Assembly: GCF_011326755.1 (NCBI RefSeq)
Contig: NZ_JAAOIE010000002.1
Span: 186,001 to 250,000 of the forward strand
DNA: 64,000 nucleotides
From: Cochlodiniinecator piscidefendens
GTDB taxonomy: Bacteria; Pseudomonadota; Alphaproteobacteria; Rhodobacterales; Rhodobacteraceae
Direction of reading: 5' to 3'
Shown here: in pieces, positions 26,117 to 34,678 of the stretch
How the letters are laid out: each line of letters opens with the position of its first letter
Position numbering within the stretch: position 1 is the first letter of the stretch
The notes under the pieces: generated by a model
Told to the model about the DNA's origin: nothing
Seen by the model: the letters and a program-made list of their open reading frames with translations, nothing else
Database searches by the model: none
Made by a program: the position numbers and the translations under genes

Positions 26117-27610
26117 TCATTGCTCGTACAATGCCGTCCAACGTTCAATCAACTGTTGCTGAAGCCGCTTAGCCCGCCTGTTCCACGAGCGCGCGCCTTG
26201 GGGACGTTCTCGATCTGAACGAGCAATAGCCGCCCGGCGATCTGTATCCGCGCAAAAAATAGCAAAACTCAGGTCGCGTCCATCCGGACCACGTGCATAT
26301 CCTGACAACGCAGAAACAAAATTCAATGTACCGGTTTTTGCTTTGATATCGATGTCTTGATCTCGCAGCTCACGCCCTTGGGCGTCTCTTAGTTTTATCG
26401 TTTTCAATAATGGGCGCAGTGGCCCATCTGCGCCGGCTTGGTTTAAGATATGCACCATATCTCTGGCTGTGATTTGATTGCGTTCACCAAGGCCGGAATG
26501 ATCAACCAGACGCGCGCGCCGGGCCCCGTAGTGGTTTCTGAGCCATTGTGACATGTTTTGGGCCGAGCCCTGCAAATTTCGCGGCACGCGCCCGCGTTGG
26601 GCAGAGGATTTCAGGCCAACAGCTTCTGCCGTAAGGTTCACTGAGTATTTTAGCATATCCCGAAGAACACGCGGCAGGCCGACACTTGTATGGCTCGCGA
26701 TCACTTGACCTTGGGGTAAGCGGCTCACAAACACCGGCGGGTCCAGCACGATTCCGAAACTACGCGCCAAGGTTCGAAACACATCGGATGCATAGTGTTC
26801 GGGGTTGCGCACCGGAAGCCATCGCGACCCAGCATTGCCCAATGCCCCGCGGGCAACGGTCCATTGGTCGATATCCCTATTGCTGTCATAGGTGTAGACA
26901 GGCGCACTTCGGTTCACGACGCGCATTTCGGCGGTGCTGACTTCGGGACGGTAGCGCTCAGCGCGAGCGTCCATCGTGATTTGATAAGATCCAGATGCCC
27001 GGCGCCATTCAAAATGTACCCTGTTGAAATTGAGGTTCAAACCAGAAACCGACGGATTGTAGGACACATGGTCAGGCTGCGCGTTGTCAATGTGATGCAC
27101 ATAGGGCAATGCACCGGAATGCACTTTAAGCGCACCTCTGACTTCCCGTATCCCTGCGTCCCGCATAGTCCTGGCCAAGTCACCCAGTGCATCCGTCGAT
27201 AGAGTCGGATCGCCACCGCCAACTAAAATCAAATCGCCGTTCACACGGCCATTTTCAATGCCACCGGTTGCAATCAACTGCGTTGAAAATTGATAACTTT
27301 CCCCTAAGGAATCCAGCGCATACAGCGCGGTTAGTGCTTTTGTCACACTGGCTGGCGGCAGCTGCAAAAGCGGGTTCATGACCTCTAGCATTTCGCCCGT
27401 GCGCGCATCCGCGACCGCATACCCAACCCGCGCTGATCCCAAGTTTGCGGCATCGATTAATCTTTGGGCTGCAGGCGCGGCGATTATACGCGCGCCATCT
27501 GGACGTGGGAGAGGCCGCAAAGATGTCGCCGGTGCGTCACCCCACACCTGAGTTGAAGTCGTTGCCAATAATCCAGCTAAAAATGCGCGTCTTGAAAAAT
27601 CGTGTGTCAT
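26117..27610 (-). CDS. dacB: D-alanyl-D-alanine carboxypeptidase/endopeptidase (PBP4 type)
   Basis: A periplasmic class C penicillin-binding protein of 497 residues that trims or cleaves peptidoglycan cross-links. Active-site motifs are seen in order: S88-V-T-K91 in PPASVTKALTALYAL, S-V-N in LKYSVNLTAEAVG, and K-T-G in KAKTGTLNFVSALSG. The N-terminus has a twin-arginine-like signal (FSRRAFLAGLLATTS). The insertion between the first and second motifs is of the usual PBP4 size. It lies 41 bp after nadD on the same strand, at the end of a nucleoside hydrolase-nadD-dacB run. Confidence 0.92.
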   Translation of the reverse strand: MTHDFSRRAFLAGLLATTSTQVWGDAPATSLRPLPRPDGARIIAAPAAQRLIDAANLGSARVGYAVADARTGEMLEVMNPLLQLPPASVTKALTALYALDSLGESYQFSTQLIATGGIENGRVNGDLILVGGGDPTLSTDALGDLARTMRDAGIREVRGALKVHSGALPYVHHIDNAQPDHVSYNPSVSGLNLNFNRVHFEWRRASGSYQITMDARAERYRPEVSTAEMRVVNRSAPVYTYDSNRDIDQWTVARGALGNAGSRWLPVRNPEHYASDVFRTLARSFGIVLDPPVFVSRLPQGQVIASHTSVGLPRVLRDMLKYSVNLTAEAVGLKSSAQRGRVPRNLQGSAQNMSQWLRNHYGARRARLVDHSGLGERNQITARDMVHILNQAGADGPLRPLLKTIKLRDAQGRELRDQDIDIKAKTGTLNFVSALSGYARGPDGRDLSFAIFCADTDRRAAIARSDRERPQGARSWNRRAKRLQQQLIERWTALYEQ

Positions 27611-27651
27611 AGGGATAGTTAGCTTGAAACATGGCCCTCAGACAAGCCCGA

Positions 27652-28248
27652 TCACCACTGCCCCTGCGCGCGAAGTTCCGTCGAAGATATCGCCATCATG
27701 GGCGCATTTATGAAACACCAGCTTGGTGTTTCGCGGTGCGATAGATATTGGGCATTGTTTCCACGCAATCGATATTTTTGAAACTGCCGTGCAGCAGGCG
27801 ACAAACGCGCTGAAATGCGGTCTCCGGGGCGGGCAATCACGCCCACTGGGACGTTTTCCATGATCCAGTGCCAGTTGCCCCAGTGATGAAACGACGCCAG
27901 ATTGTCCGCGCCCATCAACCAAACAAAGCGCTGCTGAGGATAAAGGTCAAATAGTTTTTGTAGGGTTTCGGCAGTGTACCGGGTCCCGATTTGATCCTCT
28001 ATATCCGTCACTTCGATACGCGGATGCTGTACCAGTTCCCGACAAGCGGCCATGCGCTTTTGCAAGGATGCCGGTCCTTTTGTCTTAAGTGGATTGCCGG
28101 GCGACACCATCCACCAAACCCGATCCAAACCAAACCGCTTCAGCGCAACTTGCGAAACATGCAGGTGTCCGCGATGAGGTGGATCAAACGACCCCCCCAG
28201 CAAGCCAATAACCTGCCCCTTTGCAGCCCGCGGAAGAGTGTGGCGCAT
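27652..28248 (-). CDS. nadD: Nicotinate-nucleotide adenylyltransferase
   Basis: Converts nicotinate mononucleotide to deamido-NAD in NAD synthesis. The 198-residue protein has the nucleotidyltransferase motif LLGGSFDPPHRGHLHVS (HxGH), then WWMVSPGNPLK, FVWLMGADNL and the C-terminal ISSTELR (ISST/SxR). ATG 28248 follows the nucleoside hydrolase stop by two bases. A GTG at 28254 overlaps that stop and is an alternative start. The gene is tightly linked to both neighbours. It lacks the rsfS neighbour often seen in other bacteria. Confidence 0.92.
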   Translation of the reverse strand: MRHTLPRAAKGQVIGLLGGSFDPPHRGHLHVSQVALKRFGLDRVWWMVSPGNPLKTKGPASLQKRMAACRELVQHPRIEVTDIEDQIGTRYTAETLQKLFDLYPQQRFVWLMGADNLASFHHWGNWHWIMENVPVGVIARPGDRISARLSPAARQFQKYRLRGNNAQYLSHRETPSWCFINAPMMAISSTELRAQGQW

Positions 28249-28250
28249 GA

Positions 28251-29171
28251 TCACGGGTTTTCTTTGCTGACAGCCAGATAATGCGCTTTGACGACTTCCA
28301 TATCACCGCCAACGCACACATTGATCATCGGGCCGTCTTTAACGGGAACGGTATTACCGATCTCATCCCCGTCCAAAATCACAGTAATCGCTTCTTGGCG
28401 CATGTCAAACCAATGCGGATGGGTGCAGGCAATCACCGCCATCGGGTCGTGCAATCCGCAGCCATCTTCACCGACGCTTTCGTAGAACTTCAGATAAAAT
28501 TTGCTCATTTCATCGACAAACCCACCCAGATAGGGGGACGCATGCGCGACCTCGGCAAAATCTTCAGTTTTGCAAAGCGCTTTCATCGTGACATCAAGCC
28601 CAACCATCACAATATCGCCGCCTGCGTTGATCACTTCGGCCAATGCATGGGGGTCATGATATGTGTTCGCCTCCGCAAATGCGGTAATATTGCCCGGCAC
28701 ATGGGCTGCCCCGCCCATAAACACAAGCTGTTTAAGGTTCTGGGTAAATGCTGGGTCTAACCGGATCGCCTCAGCTATATTGGTGATCGGACCAACCGCA
28801 CAGACCACCAGTTCGCCTTTGTGTTCGCGCGCCATCCGCACCAAAAATTCCGCCGCTGTTTCGTCGACCGCGCCCCCCTTTGGCGTTTCAGCCGGAATAT
28901 CGCCAAAGCCCTCAGCTCCATGTACCCAAGCCGATGGCGTGATCGCGGGCAAAACCAATGGCTTCACCGCGCCTTGGGCCACAGGGCATTCTAGCCCAGC
29001 GCGTTCCACAAGGCGCAAAGCATTGCGGGTCGCCGTTTCAACCGTGACATTGCCAAACACCGTGGTCAGACCCAAGAGATCAATATCCTGCGCCCCGGCC
29101 GCATAGAAAATCGCCATCGCATCATCAATGCCTGGGTCCGTGTCGATAATCATTTTTACAGGCTGGGTCAT
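28251..29171 (-). CDS. Inosine-uridine preferring nucleoside hydrolase family protein
   Basis: Hydrolyses nucleosides to base and ribose. The 306-residue protein has the Ca2+-binding aspartate motif MIIDTDPGIDDAMA near the N-terminus, VVCAVGPITNIAEAI, FMGGAAHVPGN, and a C-terminal GCGLHDPMAV with the active-site His/Asp. The start is ATG 29171, with AAAGGAG six bases upstream. The frame extends to 29249, but the added part is not family-like. It heads a three-gene run with nadD and dacB, so nucleoside salvage and NAD synthesis may share a promoter. Confidence 0.92.
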   Translation of the reverse strand: MTQPVKMIIDTDPGIDDAMAIFYAAGAQDIDLLGLTTVFGNVTVETATRNALRLVERAGLECPVAQGAVKPLVLPAITPSAWVHGAEGFGDIPAETPKGGAVDETAAEFLVRMAREHKGELVVCAVGPITNIAEAIRLDPAFTQNLKQLVFMGGAAHVPGNITAFAEANTYHDPHALAEVINAGGDIVMVGLDVTMKALCKTEDFAEVAHASPYLGGFVDEMSKFYLKFYESVGEDGCGLHDPMAVIACTHPHWFDMRQEAITVILDGDEIGNTVPVKDGPMINVCVGGDMEVVKAHYLAVSKENP

Positions 29172-29288
29172 AACAGCTCCTTTAATCTTCAAACGCCTTT
29201 GATACCGATAAAAAAACAGATTGGAAAGCGGATGTGATGATCTAAACATATCCCCAACACAACCAGAACCAGAGTTAAAGAGTACACG

Positions 29289-30635
29289 ATGCGCCTGACC
29301 CTCCCCGACCCTAAGATTGACATCGGCAAAGATGGATTTGAAACATCAGCGGACGGCACAAAAAAATGCCACCTGAACCGCGCTGAAACCGGCAGACACC
29401 TGTCGCGGCTCGTCGACAGTATCGAAGACCCTATGGTCATCGCCCTTGATGGATCATGGGGCAGCGGTAAATCGCACTTCCTCAAACTCTGGACCGGCGC
29501 GCATGTGAATGAAAACGGCGGCAAAGCCAAAACAATCTATTTTGACGCCTTTGAACATGATTTTTTGGATGATCCGCTGATCACTCTCATCAGTAAATTA
29601 TCAGAGAAGCCTGAAACGCCGGGCAAATTTAAGAAACTCAAAGCTACAGGGATGAAATTGCTAAAACCTGCTGCACGTACAACCCTCGCCGCGGCGACCT
29701 ATGGCGGAACCGAACTTGTTGGAGCCTTGGGGGACGCAATACTCAACAAAGCCGCCAATGAGTTGGAAACACTGTCTGAAGCCTTCTGGGAAAAAGAAGC
29801 TTCACGCACAGCCGCCATGCAAGAATTCAAAACCGCACTTCGCGAATTAACCGAACCAGACGACGACGGCAAACCAACCCAAAAGATCGTCATCATCATC
29901 GACGAACTCGACCGCTGCCGCCCCGACTATGCGCTAAACATGTTGGAAATCATGAAACACTTTTTCGCCGTGGATGGCATTCACTTTGTGCTGGGTGTCA
30001 ATCTCGCGGCTCTTCAAAGCAGCGTTCAGGCACGATACGGCGGGGGCATCAACGCTGCCGAGTACCTCCAAAAATTTATCTCTGTAACGCTCACCATTGG
30101 AAACAGCGCCAAAAGAATAAATCAATCGGCATTATATCAATACTATTTAATGGTAGGTCGTGAACTATCGCTTCTCGAACATCGCTATTATCAAACATTT
30201 AAAACATATCTGAATGAATCAACCCCAGTACAAAACTACTCATTAAGAGAAATTGAGCGATACGCATCTCACGTTGCATTACTTCAACAATTAGACATTA
30301 GTTGGGGTGGTCAATCTACTGACTACATTGTAGCCGGCCTCTTAATTATCAAAGTAAAAGAACCCTCTCTTTATCATACCTTACGCAAAGGGCAGCTTCC
30401 GGTGAGCGAAGTGTTTGCATTTTTCAACATGGAACGACCAGACTATCCAGCAACCCATGCCCCAACTGTTTGGTCCGAGATTACCTCCATCTGGCAATAT
30501 TATCTTGAAGCATCAACAGGCCTAAGAGGACGCAAACTAAATGAACTCATCCACGAAGACTTTGAAGCCCCTCGCGAAAAACTTCTATCAACCCTAATCA
30601 CTGACTACTTAGATATTTTCGAACTCCCCACCTAA
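29289..30635 (+). CDS. KAP-family P-loop NTPase
   Basis: A 448-residue STAND-class ATPase. Walker A is G55-SWGSGKS62 and Walker B is VIIIDELDRCRPDYAL at about 200-215, with the D-R-C-R-P segment typical of KAP domains. Between them (residues 105-140) is a mildly hydrophobic region where other KAP proteins have membrane helices. From about residue 230 on the DNA is noticeably richer in A and T than its neighbours, with more ATT/AAA codons. It is a single gene between a nucleoside hydrolase and ettA, with no partner effector. KAP NTPases occur in some phage-defence systems, so such a role is possible but unproven. Confidence 0.83.
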   Translation: MRLTLPDPKIDIGKDGFETSADGTKKCHLNRAETGRHLSRLVDSIEDPMVIALDGSWGSGKSHFLKLWTGAHVNENGGKAKTIYFDAFEHDFLDDPLITLISKLSEKPETPGKFKKLKATGMKLLKPAARTTLAAATYGGTELVGALGDAILNKAANELETLSEAFWEKEASRTAAMQEFKTALRELTEPDDDGKPTQKIVIIIDELDRCRPDYALNMLEIMKHFFAVDGIHFVLGVNLAALQSSVQARYGGGINAAEYLQKFISVTLTIGNSAKRINQSALYQYYLMVGRELSLLEHRYYQTFKTYLNESTPVQNYSLREIERYASHVALLQQLDISWGGQSTDYIVAGLLIIKVKEPSLYHTLRKGQLPVSEVFAFFNMERPDYPATHAPTVWSEITSIWQYYLEASTGLRGRKLNELIHEDFEAPREKLLSTLITDYLDIFELPT

Positions 30636-30705
30636 CAAGATTGCCCTCACCGCCCCCATTCGCTATCACCTCTTTCGAACCAGAATTCCCTTTCAGGAGC
30701 CCCCA

Positions 30706-32361
30706 ATGGCCGCTTATCAATACGTCTATCACATGGACGGCGTTTCCAAGACCTACCCCGGTGGCAAGAAATGCTTTGAAAACATCCGTCTTTCCTTTTT
30801 GCCCGGTGTGAAAATCGGTGTCGTTGGGGTCAACGGCGCGGGTAAATCCACCCTGATGAAAATCATGGCCGGCATGGACAAAGACTTCACCGGCGAAGCT
30901 TGGGCAGCTGAGGGCGCGACTGTGGGCTACCTCCCGCAGGAGCCAAAGCTCGATGAAACCCTGACAGTGCGTGAAAACGTCATGCTGGGTGTGCAGGCGA
31001 AAAAGGACATCCTAGATCGTTACAACGAACTGGCGATGAACTATTCCGACGAAACCGCCGAGGAAATGAGCAAACTTCAGGATGAAATCGACGCGCAAAA
31101 CCTCTGGGATCTCGACGCACAGATCGACGTCTCTATGGAAGCCCTGCGCTGCCCACCAGATGATGCGGCTGTTGCCAATCTATCGGGCGGTGAAAAACGT
31201 CGTGTGGCCCTGTGTAAACTGCTGCTCGAAGCGCCAGACATGCTGCTCCTCGATGAGCCGACCAACCACCTTGACGCAGAAACAATCGCATGGCTGCAAA
31301 AGCACCTGATCGATTACAAAGGCACCATCCTGATCGTCACCCACGACCGTTACTTCCTCGATGACATCACCAGCTGGATTCTCGAACTTGACCGCGGCTC
31401 TGGTGTGCCATGGGAAGGCAACTATTCAAGCTGGCTTGAGCAAAAAGCAAAACGCCTGTCCCAAGAGGCCCGCGAAGACAAATCCAAGCAAAAAACGCTT
31501 GAGCGCGAACTCGAATGGATGCGCCAATCGCCAAAGGCCCGTCAGGCAAAATCCAAAGCCCGGATCAACGCCTATAACGACATGGCCAATCAGTCAGAGC
31601 GCGAAAAGCTTTCTAACGCGCAAATCGTAATTCCAAACGGCCCGCGCCTTGGTTCCAAAGTGATCGAAGTCGAAGGCCTGAAAAAGGCGATGGGCGATAA
31701 GCTCTTGGTCGAAGATCTGTCGTTCTCCCTGCCACCCGGCGGCATTGTTGGCGTGATCGGCCCCAACGGCGCGGGTAAAACCACGCTCTTTAAAATGCTG
31801 ACAGGTCAGGAACAGCCGGATGAAGGCACCGTTGAATACGGCGACACCGTGCAGCTGTCTTATGTGGATCAGTCCCGCGATGACCTGAACGCCGATGAAA
31901 ACGTATGGGAAGCCATCGCAGACGGCCTAGACGTTATTCAGCTTGGCGATGCCGAAGTGAACGCGCGCGCCTATTGCTCTGCGTTCAACTTCAAAGGGTC
32001 AACCCAGCAGAAGAAAGTTTCGCTTCTGTCTGGTGGTGAACGTAACCGCGTCCACATGGCGCGCCTCTTGCGCTCTGGCGGCAACGTGTTGCTGCTCGAT
32101 GAACCGACCAACGACCTTGACGTCGAAACCCTGCGCGCGCTCGAAGATGCTCTGGTTGATTTTGCCGGCTGCGCGGTGGTGATTTCCCACGACCGCTTCT
32201 TCCTTGACCGCATCTGCACCCACATCCTCGCGTTTGAAGGCGACGCACATGTGGAATGGTTTGAAGGCAACTTTGAAGACTACGAAGAAGACAAAAAGCG
32301 CCGCTTGGGTCCAAACGCCCTAGAGCCCACCCGCATCAAACACAAGAAGTTTGCGCGGTAA
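30706..32361 (+). CDS. ettA: Energy-dependent translational throttle protein EttA (ABC-F)
   Basis: A ribosome-binding ABC-F ATPase that gates the first peptide bond according to the ATP level. The 551-residue protein has two ATPase domains. The first has VGVNGAGKSTLMKI and NLSGGEKRRVALCK, the second IGPNGAGKTTLFKM and LLSGGERNRVHMAR. Each has a DEPTN Walker B. The arm insertion in domain 1 (residues about 95-140) and the short linker match EttA. TCAGGAG lies 8 bases before the ATG. It is monocistronic and followed by a palindromic stem. Confidence 0.95.
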   Translation: MAAYQYVYHMDGVSKTYPGGKKCFENIRLSFLPGVKIGVVGVNGAGKSTLMKIMAGMDKDFTGEAWAAEGATVGYLPQEPKLDETLTVRENVMLGVQAKKDILDRYNELAMNYSDETAEEMSKLQDEIDAQNLWDLDAQIDVSMEALRCPPDDAAVANLSGGEKRRVALCKLLLEAPDMLLLDEPTNHLDAETIAWLQKHLIDYKGTILIVTHDRYFLDDITSWILELDRGSGVPWEGNYSSWLEQKAKRLSQEAREDKSKQKTLERELEWMRQSPKARQAKSKARINAYNDMANQSEREKLSNAQIVIPNGPRLGSKVIEVEGLKKAMGDKLLVEDLSFSLPPGGIVGVIGPNGAGKTTLFKMLTGQEQPDEGTVEYGDTVQLSYVDQSRDDLNADENVWEAIADGLDVIQLGDAEVNARAYCSAFNFKGSTQQKKVSLLSGGERNRVHMARLLRSGGNVLLLDEPTNDLDVETLRALEDALVDFAGCAVVISHDRFFLDRICTHILAFEGDAHVEWFEGNFEDYEEDKKRRLGPNALEPTRIKHKKFAR

Positions 32362-32372
32362 AAACCTCTTGA

Positions 32373-32411
32373 GGAAGCTTCCTTTTCAGCCTCACAGGAT
32401 TGGAAGCTTCC
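32373..32411 (+). terminator. Repeated palindrome after ettA
   Basis: GGAAGCTTCC occurs at 32373-32382 and again at 32402-32411, 12 and 41 bases after the ettA stop. Each copy is itself a perfect palindrome, and the two can pair with each other across a 19-base loop. TTAAAA follows. It probably ends the transcript, but a protein-binding pair of sites is possible. Confidence 0.6.
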
Positions 32412-32444
32412 TTAAAAGAACATTTTGTAGAATTTGGTCAAAAC

Positions 32445-33212
32445 CTAATTCAACCCCCGCTCTTTCAAGAACCGCTCAGCCCACTCTTTGTTCGTAGCGT
32501 CTGCCAACTTTGCAACCCTCGGGCGCACATCATTTGCGATGGCTGTATCTACCCCAAGTGCATCCAATACAGTTTCGACGGCTTTTTGTGGGTCTTTCGA
32601 CAACTCGTCATACGACATTTGCAACGGCTGAATATTTTCCTTCTCAAACCAACCACGCCAAGCGTCACGCATTTCAGAAACCTCTGCAATGCTATTGGCA
32701 ATCTCATCAGCATCATAAACCGGCTCTCTAGGCTCAGAAAGTCGTTCCAATTCTGTTCCGTCCGCCGCTCTATGCCAAAGCCCCGATTGGTTGGCTTTCA
32801 CTAAAGAAATAGCCTGATCCAATTTGCTATCCCGATTTAGATGAATAAAGAGCGTGGGACCAAATGCAGCTTCGATCCGCTCTAAGTCACTGGTGCACTC
32901 AGGATGAAGCCTACCCGCCTGACGAATAAAGAAATCGAAACTGCCTCTCTGCATTCGCAGCCCAAACACACCAGTCTCTTTCGCCCCACGGTTTAACGCA
33001 GCTTTGAAAATCGCGCGCAGCATGTCCCACCTTGATGCGAATTCCACTTCGGAAAGCTGATAATTGTCCAGCCATCGCTTCAAAGACGGCGTGTGAAAAT
33101 GGGAATCCGGGTTTCCGCTCGCTCCAGTTGACGCAAGTAATCCACAAAGATGCGTGCTTCCGCTGCGCGGAGAAGTACAAATAATGTAGGATTTATAACG
33201 AATTTTTCTCAT
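32445..33212 (-). CDS. Stf0-type sulfotransferase
   Basis: A 255-residue protein of the Stf0/sulfotransferase family, which moves sulfate from PAPS to a hydroxyl group. The PAPS-binding loop is IICTSPRSGSTHLCGLL near residue 10. A second segment, FIHLNRDSKLDQAISLV, corresponds to the 3'-phosphate site with R/S in the HLxRxxxxxQAISL motif. It then shows LQMSYDELSKDPQKAV. The acceptor (glycolipid, sugar or other) is unknown. It converges with ettA and stands alone. Composition is close to its surroundings. Confidence 0.85.
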   Translation of the reverse strand: MRKIRYKSYIICTSPRSGSTHLCGLLASTGASGNPDSHFHTPSLKRWLDNYQLSEVEFASRWDMLRAIFKAALNRGAKETGVFGLRMQRGSFDFFIRQAGRLHPECTSDLERIEAAFGPTLFIHLNRDSKLDQAISLVKANQSGLWHRAADGTELERLSEPREPVYDADEIANSIAEVSEMRDAWRGWFEKENIQPLQMSYDELSKDPQKAVETVLDALGVDTAIANDVRPRVAKLADATNKEWAERFLKERGLN

Positions 33213-33376
33213 AACATCCGAGGCCCAGTGTTCTTATCCGCCATAGCAAACTCAATAATGGCCGGTATTGCAAGCAGCACACCTTCAACTCCTGAAACAC
33301 CTATCACCCCTGCGTGAGCCCCCCTTTTCTCTTGCCCAGCCAACGCGTACCTCTGGGGCAATCAAAGGAGCGCACC

Positions 33377-33733
33377 ATGAAATTCATCCTCCCCCTTATC
33401 GTCACCGTGACAGCCGCCGCGATTGCCTATGGCGTTGATCTGCCCAAGATGTTTGGCGCGCATCCTTGGTGGTCCCAAAAGGCCGTGCTGATTGGTGCGC
33501 CCATTGGCATCGTTCTCGCCGCAGGCGCGTCCCTCCTGAACCTCAGCCATATCACCCGCAGTATTGCTTTCATCCTGTTGTTTGCTGCGGCCTTTGGCAT
33601 TGCGAAATACGGTCAAACCCAATTCGCCGCCTCCTACGCCGAAGACGCGCTTGCCGGTAAACTTTGGTATTTCGGCTGGATGGGCACCGCGATCATGGCC
33701 AGTGCGTCGGTCTTTGCGATCTCCAACCGCTAG
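33377..33733 (+). CDS. Small membrane protein of unknown function
   Basis: A 118-residue protein from ATG 33377, with AAAGGAG six bases upstream. The frame extends to 33314 but the start here is clearly preferred. There are four hydrophobic stretches: residues 1-20, 35-55, 62-82 and 95-115. No family is recognised. It lies 120 bp before chrB on the same strand. Confidence 0.75.
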   Translation: MKFILPLIVTVTAAAIAYGVDLPKMFGAHPWWSQKAVLIGAPIGIVLAAGASLLNLSHITRSIAFILLFAAAFGIAKYGQTQFAASYAEDALAGKLWYFGWMGTAIMASASVFAISNR

Positions 33734-33853
33734 GCGCCCATTCTTGACAGCCCCTCCCAAATCTGAAATCTAACCTTCATGGGGCCTGCGAGCGCCCCGT
33801 GAGGCGCCAGCCCAAGTTTCGCGTCCTGCAACCCAATTGAGGGAGGACCCGCC

Positions 33854-34675
33854 ATGGCGTCACCAAACACAATCACACCCGCCCAATTGACCCGACTGAT
33901 CGGCACCCCCGATGCGCCCATGCTCATCGATATTTGCATTGATGACGATTTCAAAGCCGACCCGCGCGTCATCCCAACGGCACTGCGCCACTCCTTTGCC
34001 ACGATCACAGATCTGGCCCCTGCATTGTCAGGCAAACGCGCTGTGGTCATCTGCCAAAAGGGGCGTAAACTCAGCCAAGGTGCCGCCGCCCTGTTGCGCA
34101 CCAAAGGCATTCAGGCCGAATATCTCGAAGGCGGAAATTTTGCGTGGCGCGACGCCGGGCTTCCTCTGATCCCCGCTGATAAAATTCCGACACACCCCCA
34201 CCACGGCACCACCCTGTGGGTCACGCGCCATCGCCCTAAAATCGACCGTATCGCCTGCCCTTGGCTGATCCGCCGCTTTGTGGATCCAAACGCGCAGTTT
34301 CTTTTTGTTTCCCCATCTGAGGTCATGAATGTCGCAGACCGCTTTGGCGCAACCCCCTTTGACGTTGAAGGCGTGTTCTGGAGCCACCGTGGCGACACCT
34401 GCACCTTTGACACTATGGTTGATGAATTCGCCCTCGACATTCCCGCCCTTAAACACCTTGCGACCATCGTACGCGGGGCCGATACCAACCGCCATGATCT
34501 GGCCCCGGAATGCGCCGGATTGCTGGCGGCGTCCCTTGGTTTATCGCGCATGTATCGTGATGATCTAGAACAGCTTGACGCGGGGCTATCATTGTACGAT
34601 GCGTTCTACCGCTGGTCACGCGACGCAACAAACGAAAGCCACGATTGGCCCACATCCCAAAACCAAAAGGCCTGA
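33854..34675 (+). CDS. chrB: Chromate-resistance protein ChrB-like with rhodanese domain
   Basis: A 273-residue fusion. Residues about 8-110 are a rhodanese domain, with active-loop Cys in VVICQKGRKLSQGAAALL. Residues 120-265 are the ChrB C-terminal domain: LWVTRHRPKIDRIACPWLIR, GVFWSHRGDTCTFDTM and LATIVRGADTNRHDLAPE. ChrB-type proteins accompany chromate exporters and act as sensors or accessory enzymes. The rhodanese fusion suggests sulfur transfer or thiol redox chemistry. The ATG follows GGGAGGACC. It lies 3 bp before chrA, so the two are one operon. Confidence 0.87.
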   Translation: MASPNTITPAQLTRLIGTPDAPMLIDICIDDDFKADPRVIPTALRHSFATITDLAPALSGKRAVVICQKGRKLSQGAAALLRTKGIQAEYLEGGNFAWRDAGLPLIPADKIPTHPHHGTTLWVTRHRPKIDRIACPWLIRRFVDPNAQFLFVSPSEVMNVADRFGATPFDVEGVFWSHRGDTCTFDTMVDEFALDIPALKHLATIVRGADTNRHDLAPECAGLLAASLGLSRMYRDDLEQLDAGLSLYDAFYRWSRDATNESHDWPTSQNQKA

Positions 34676-34678
34676 TCC

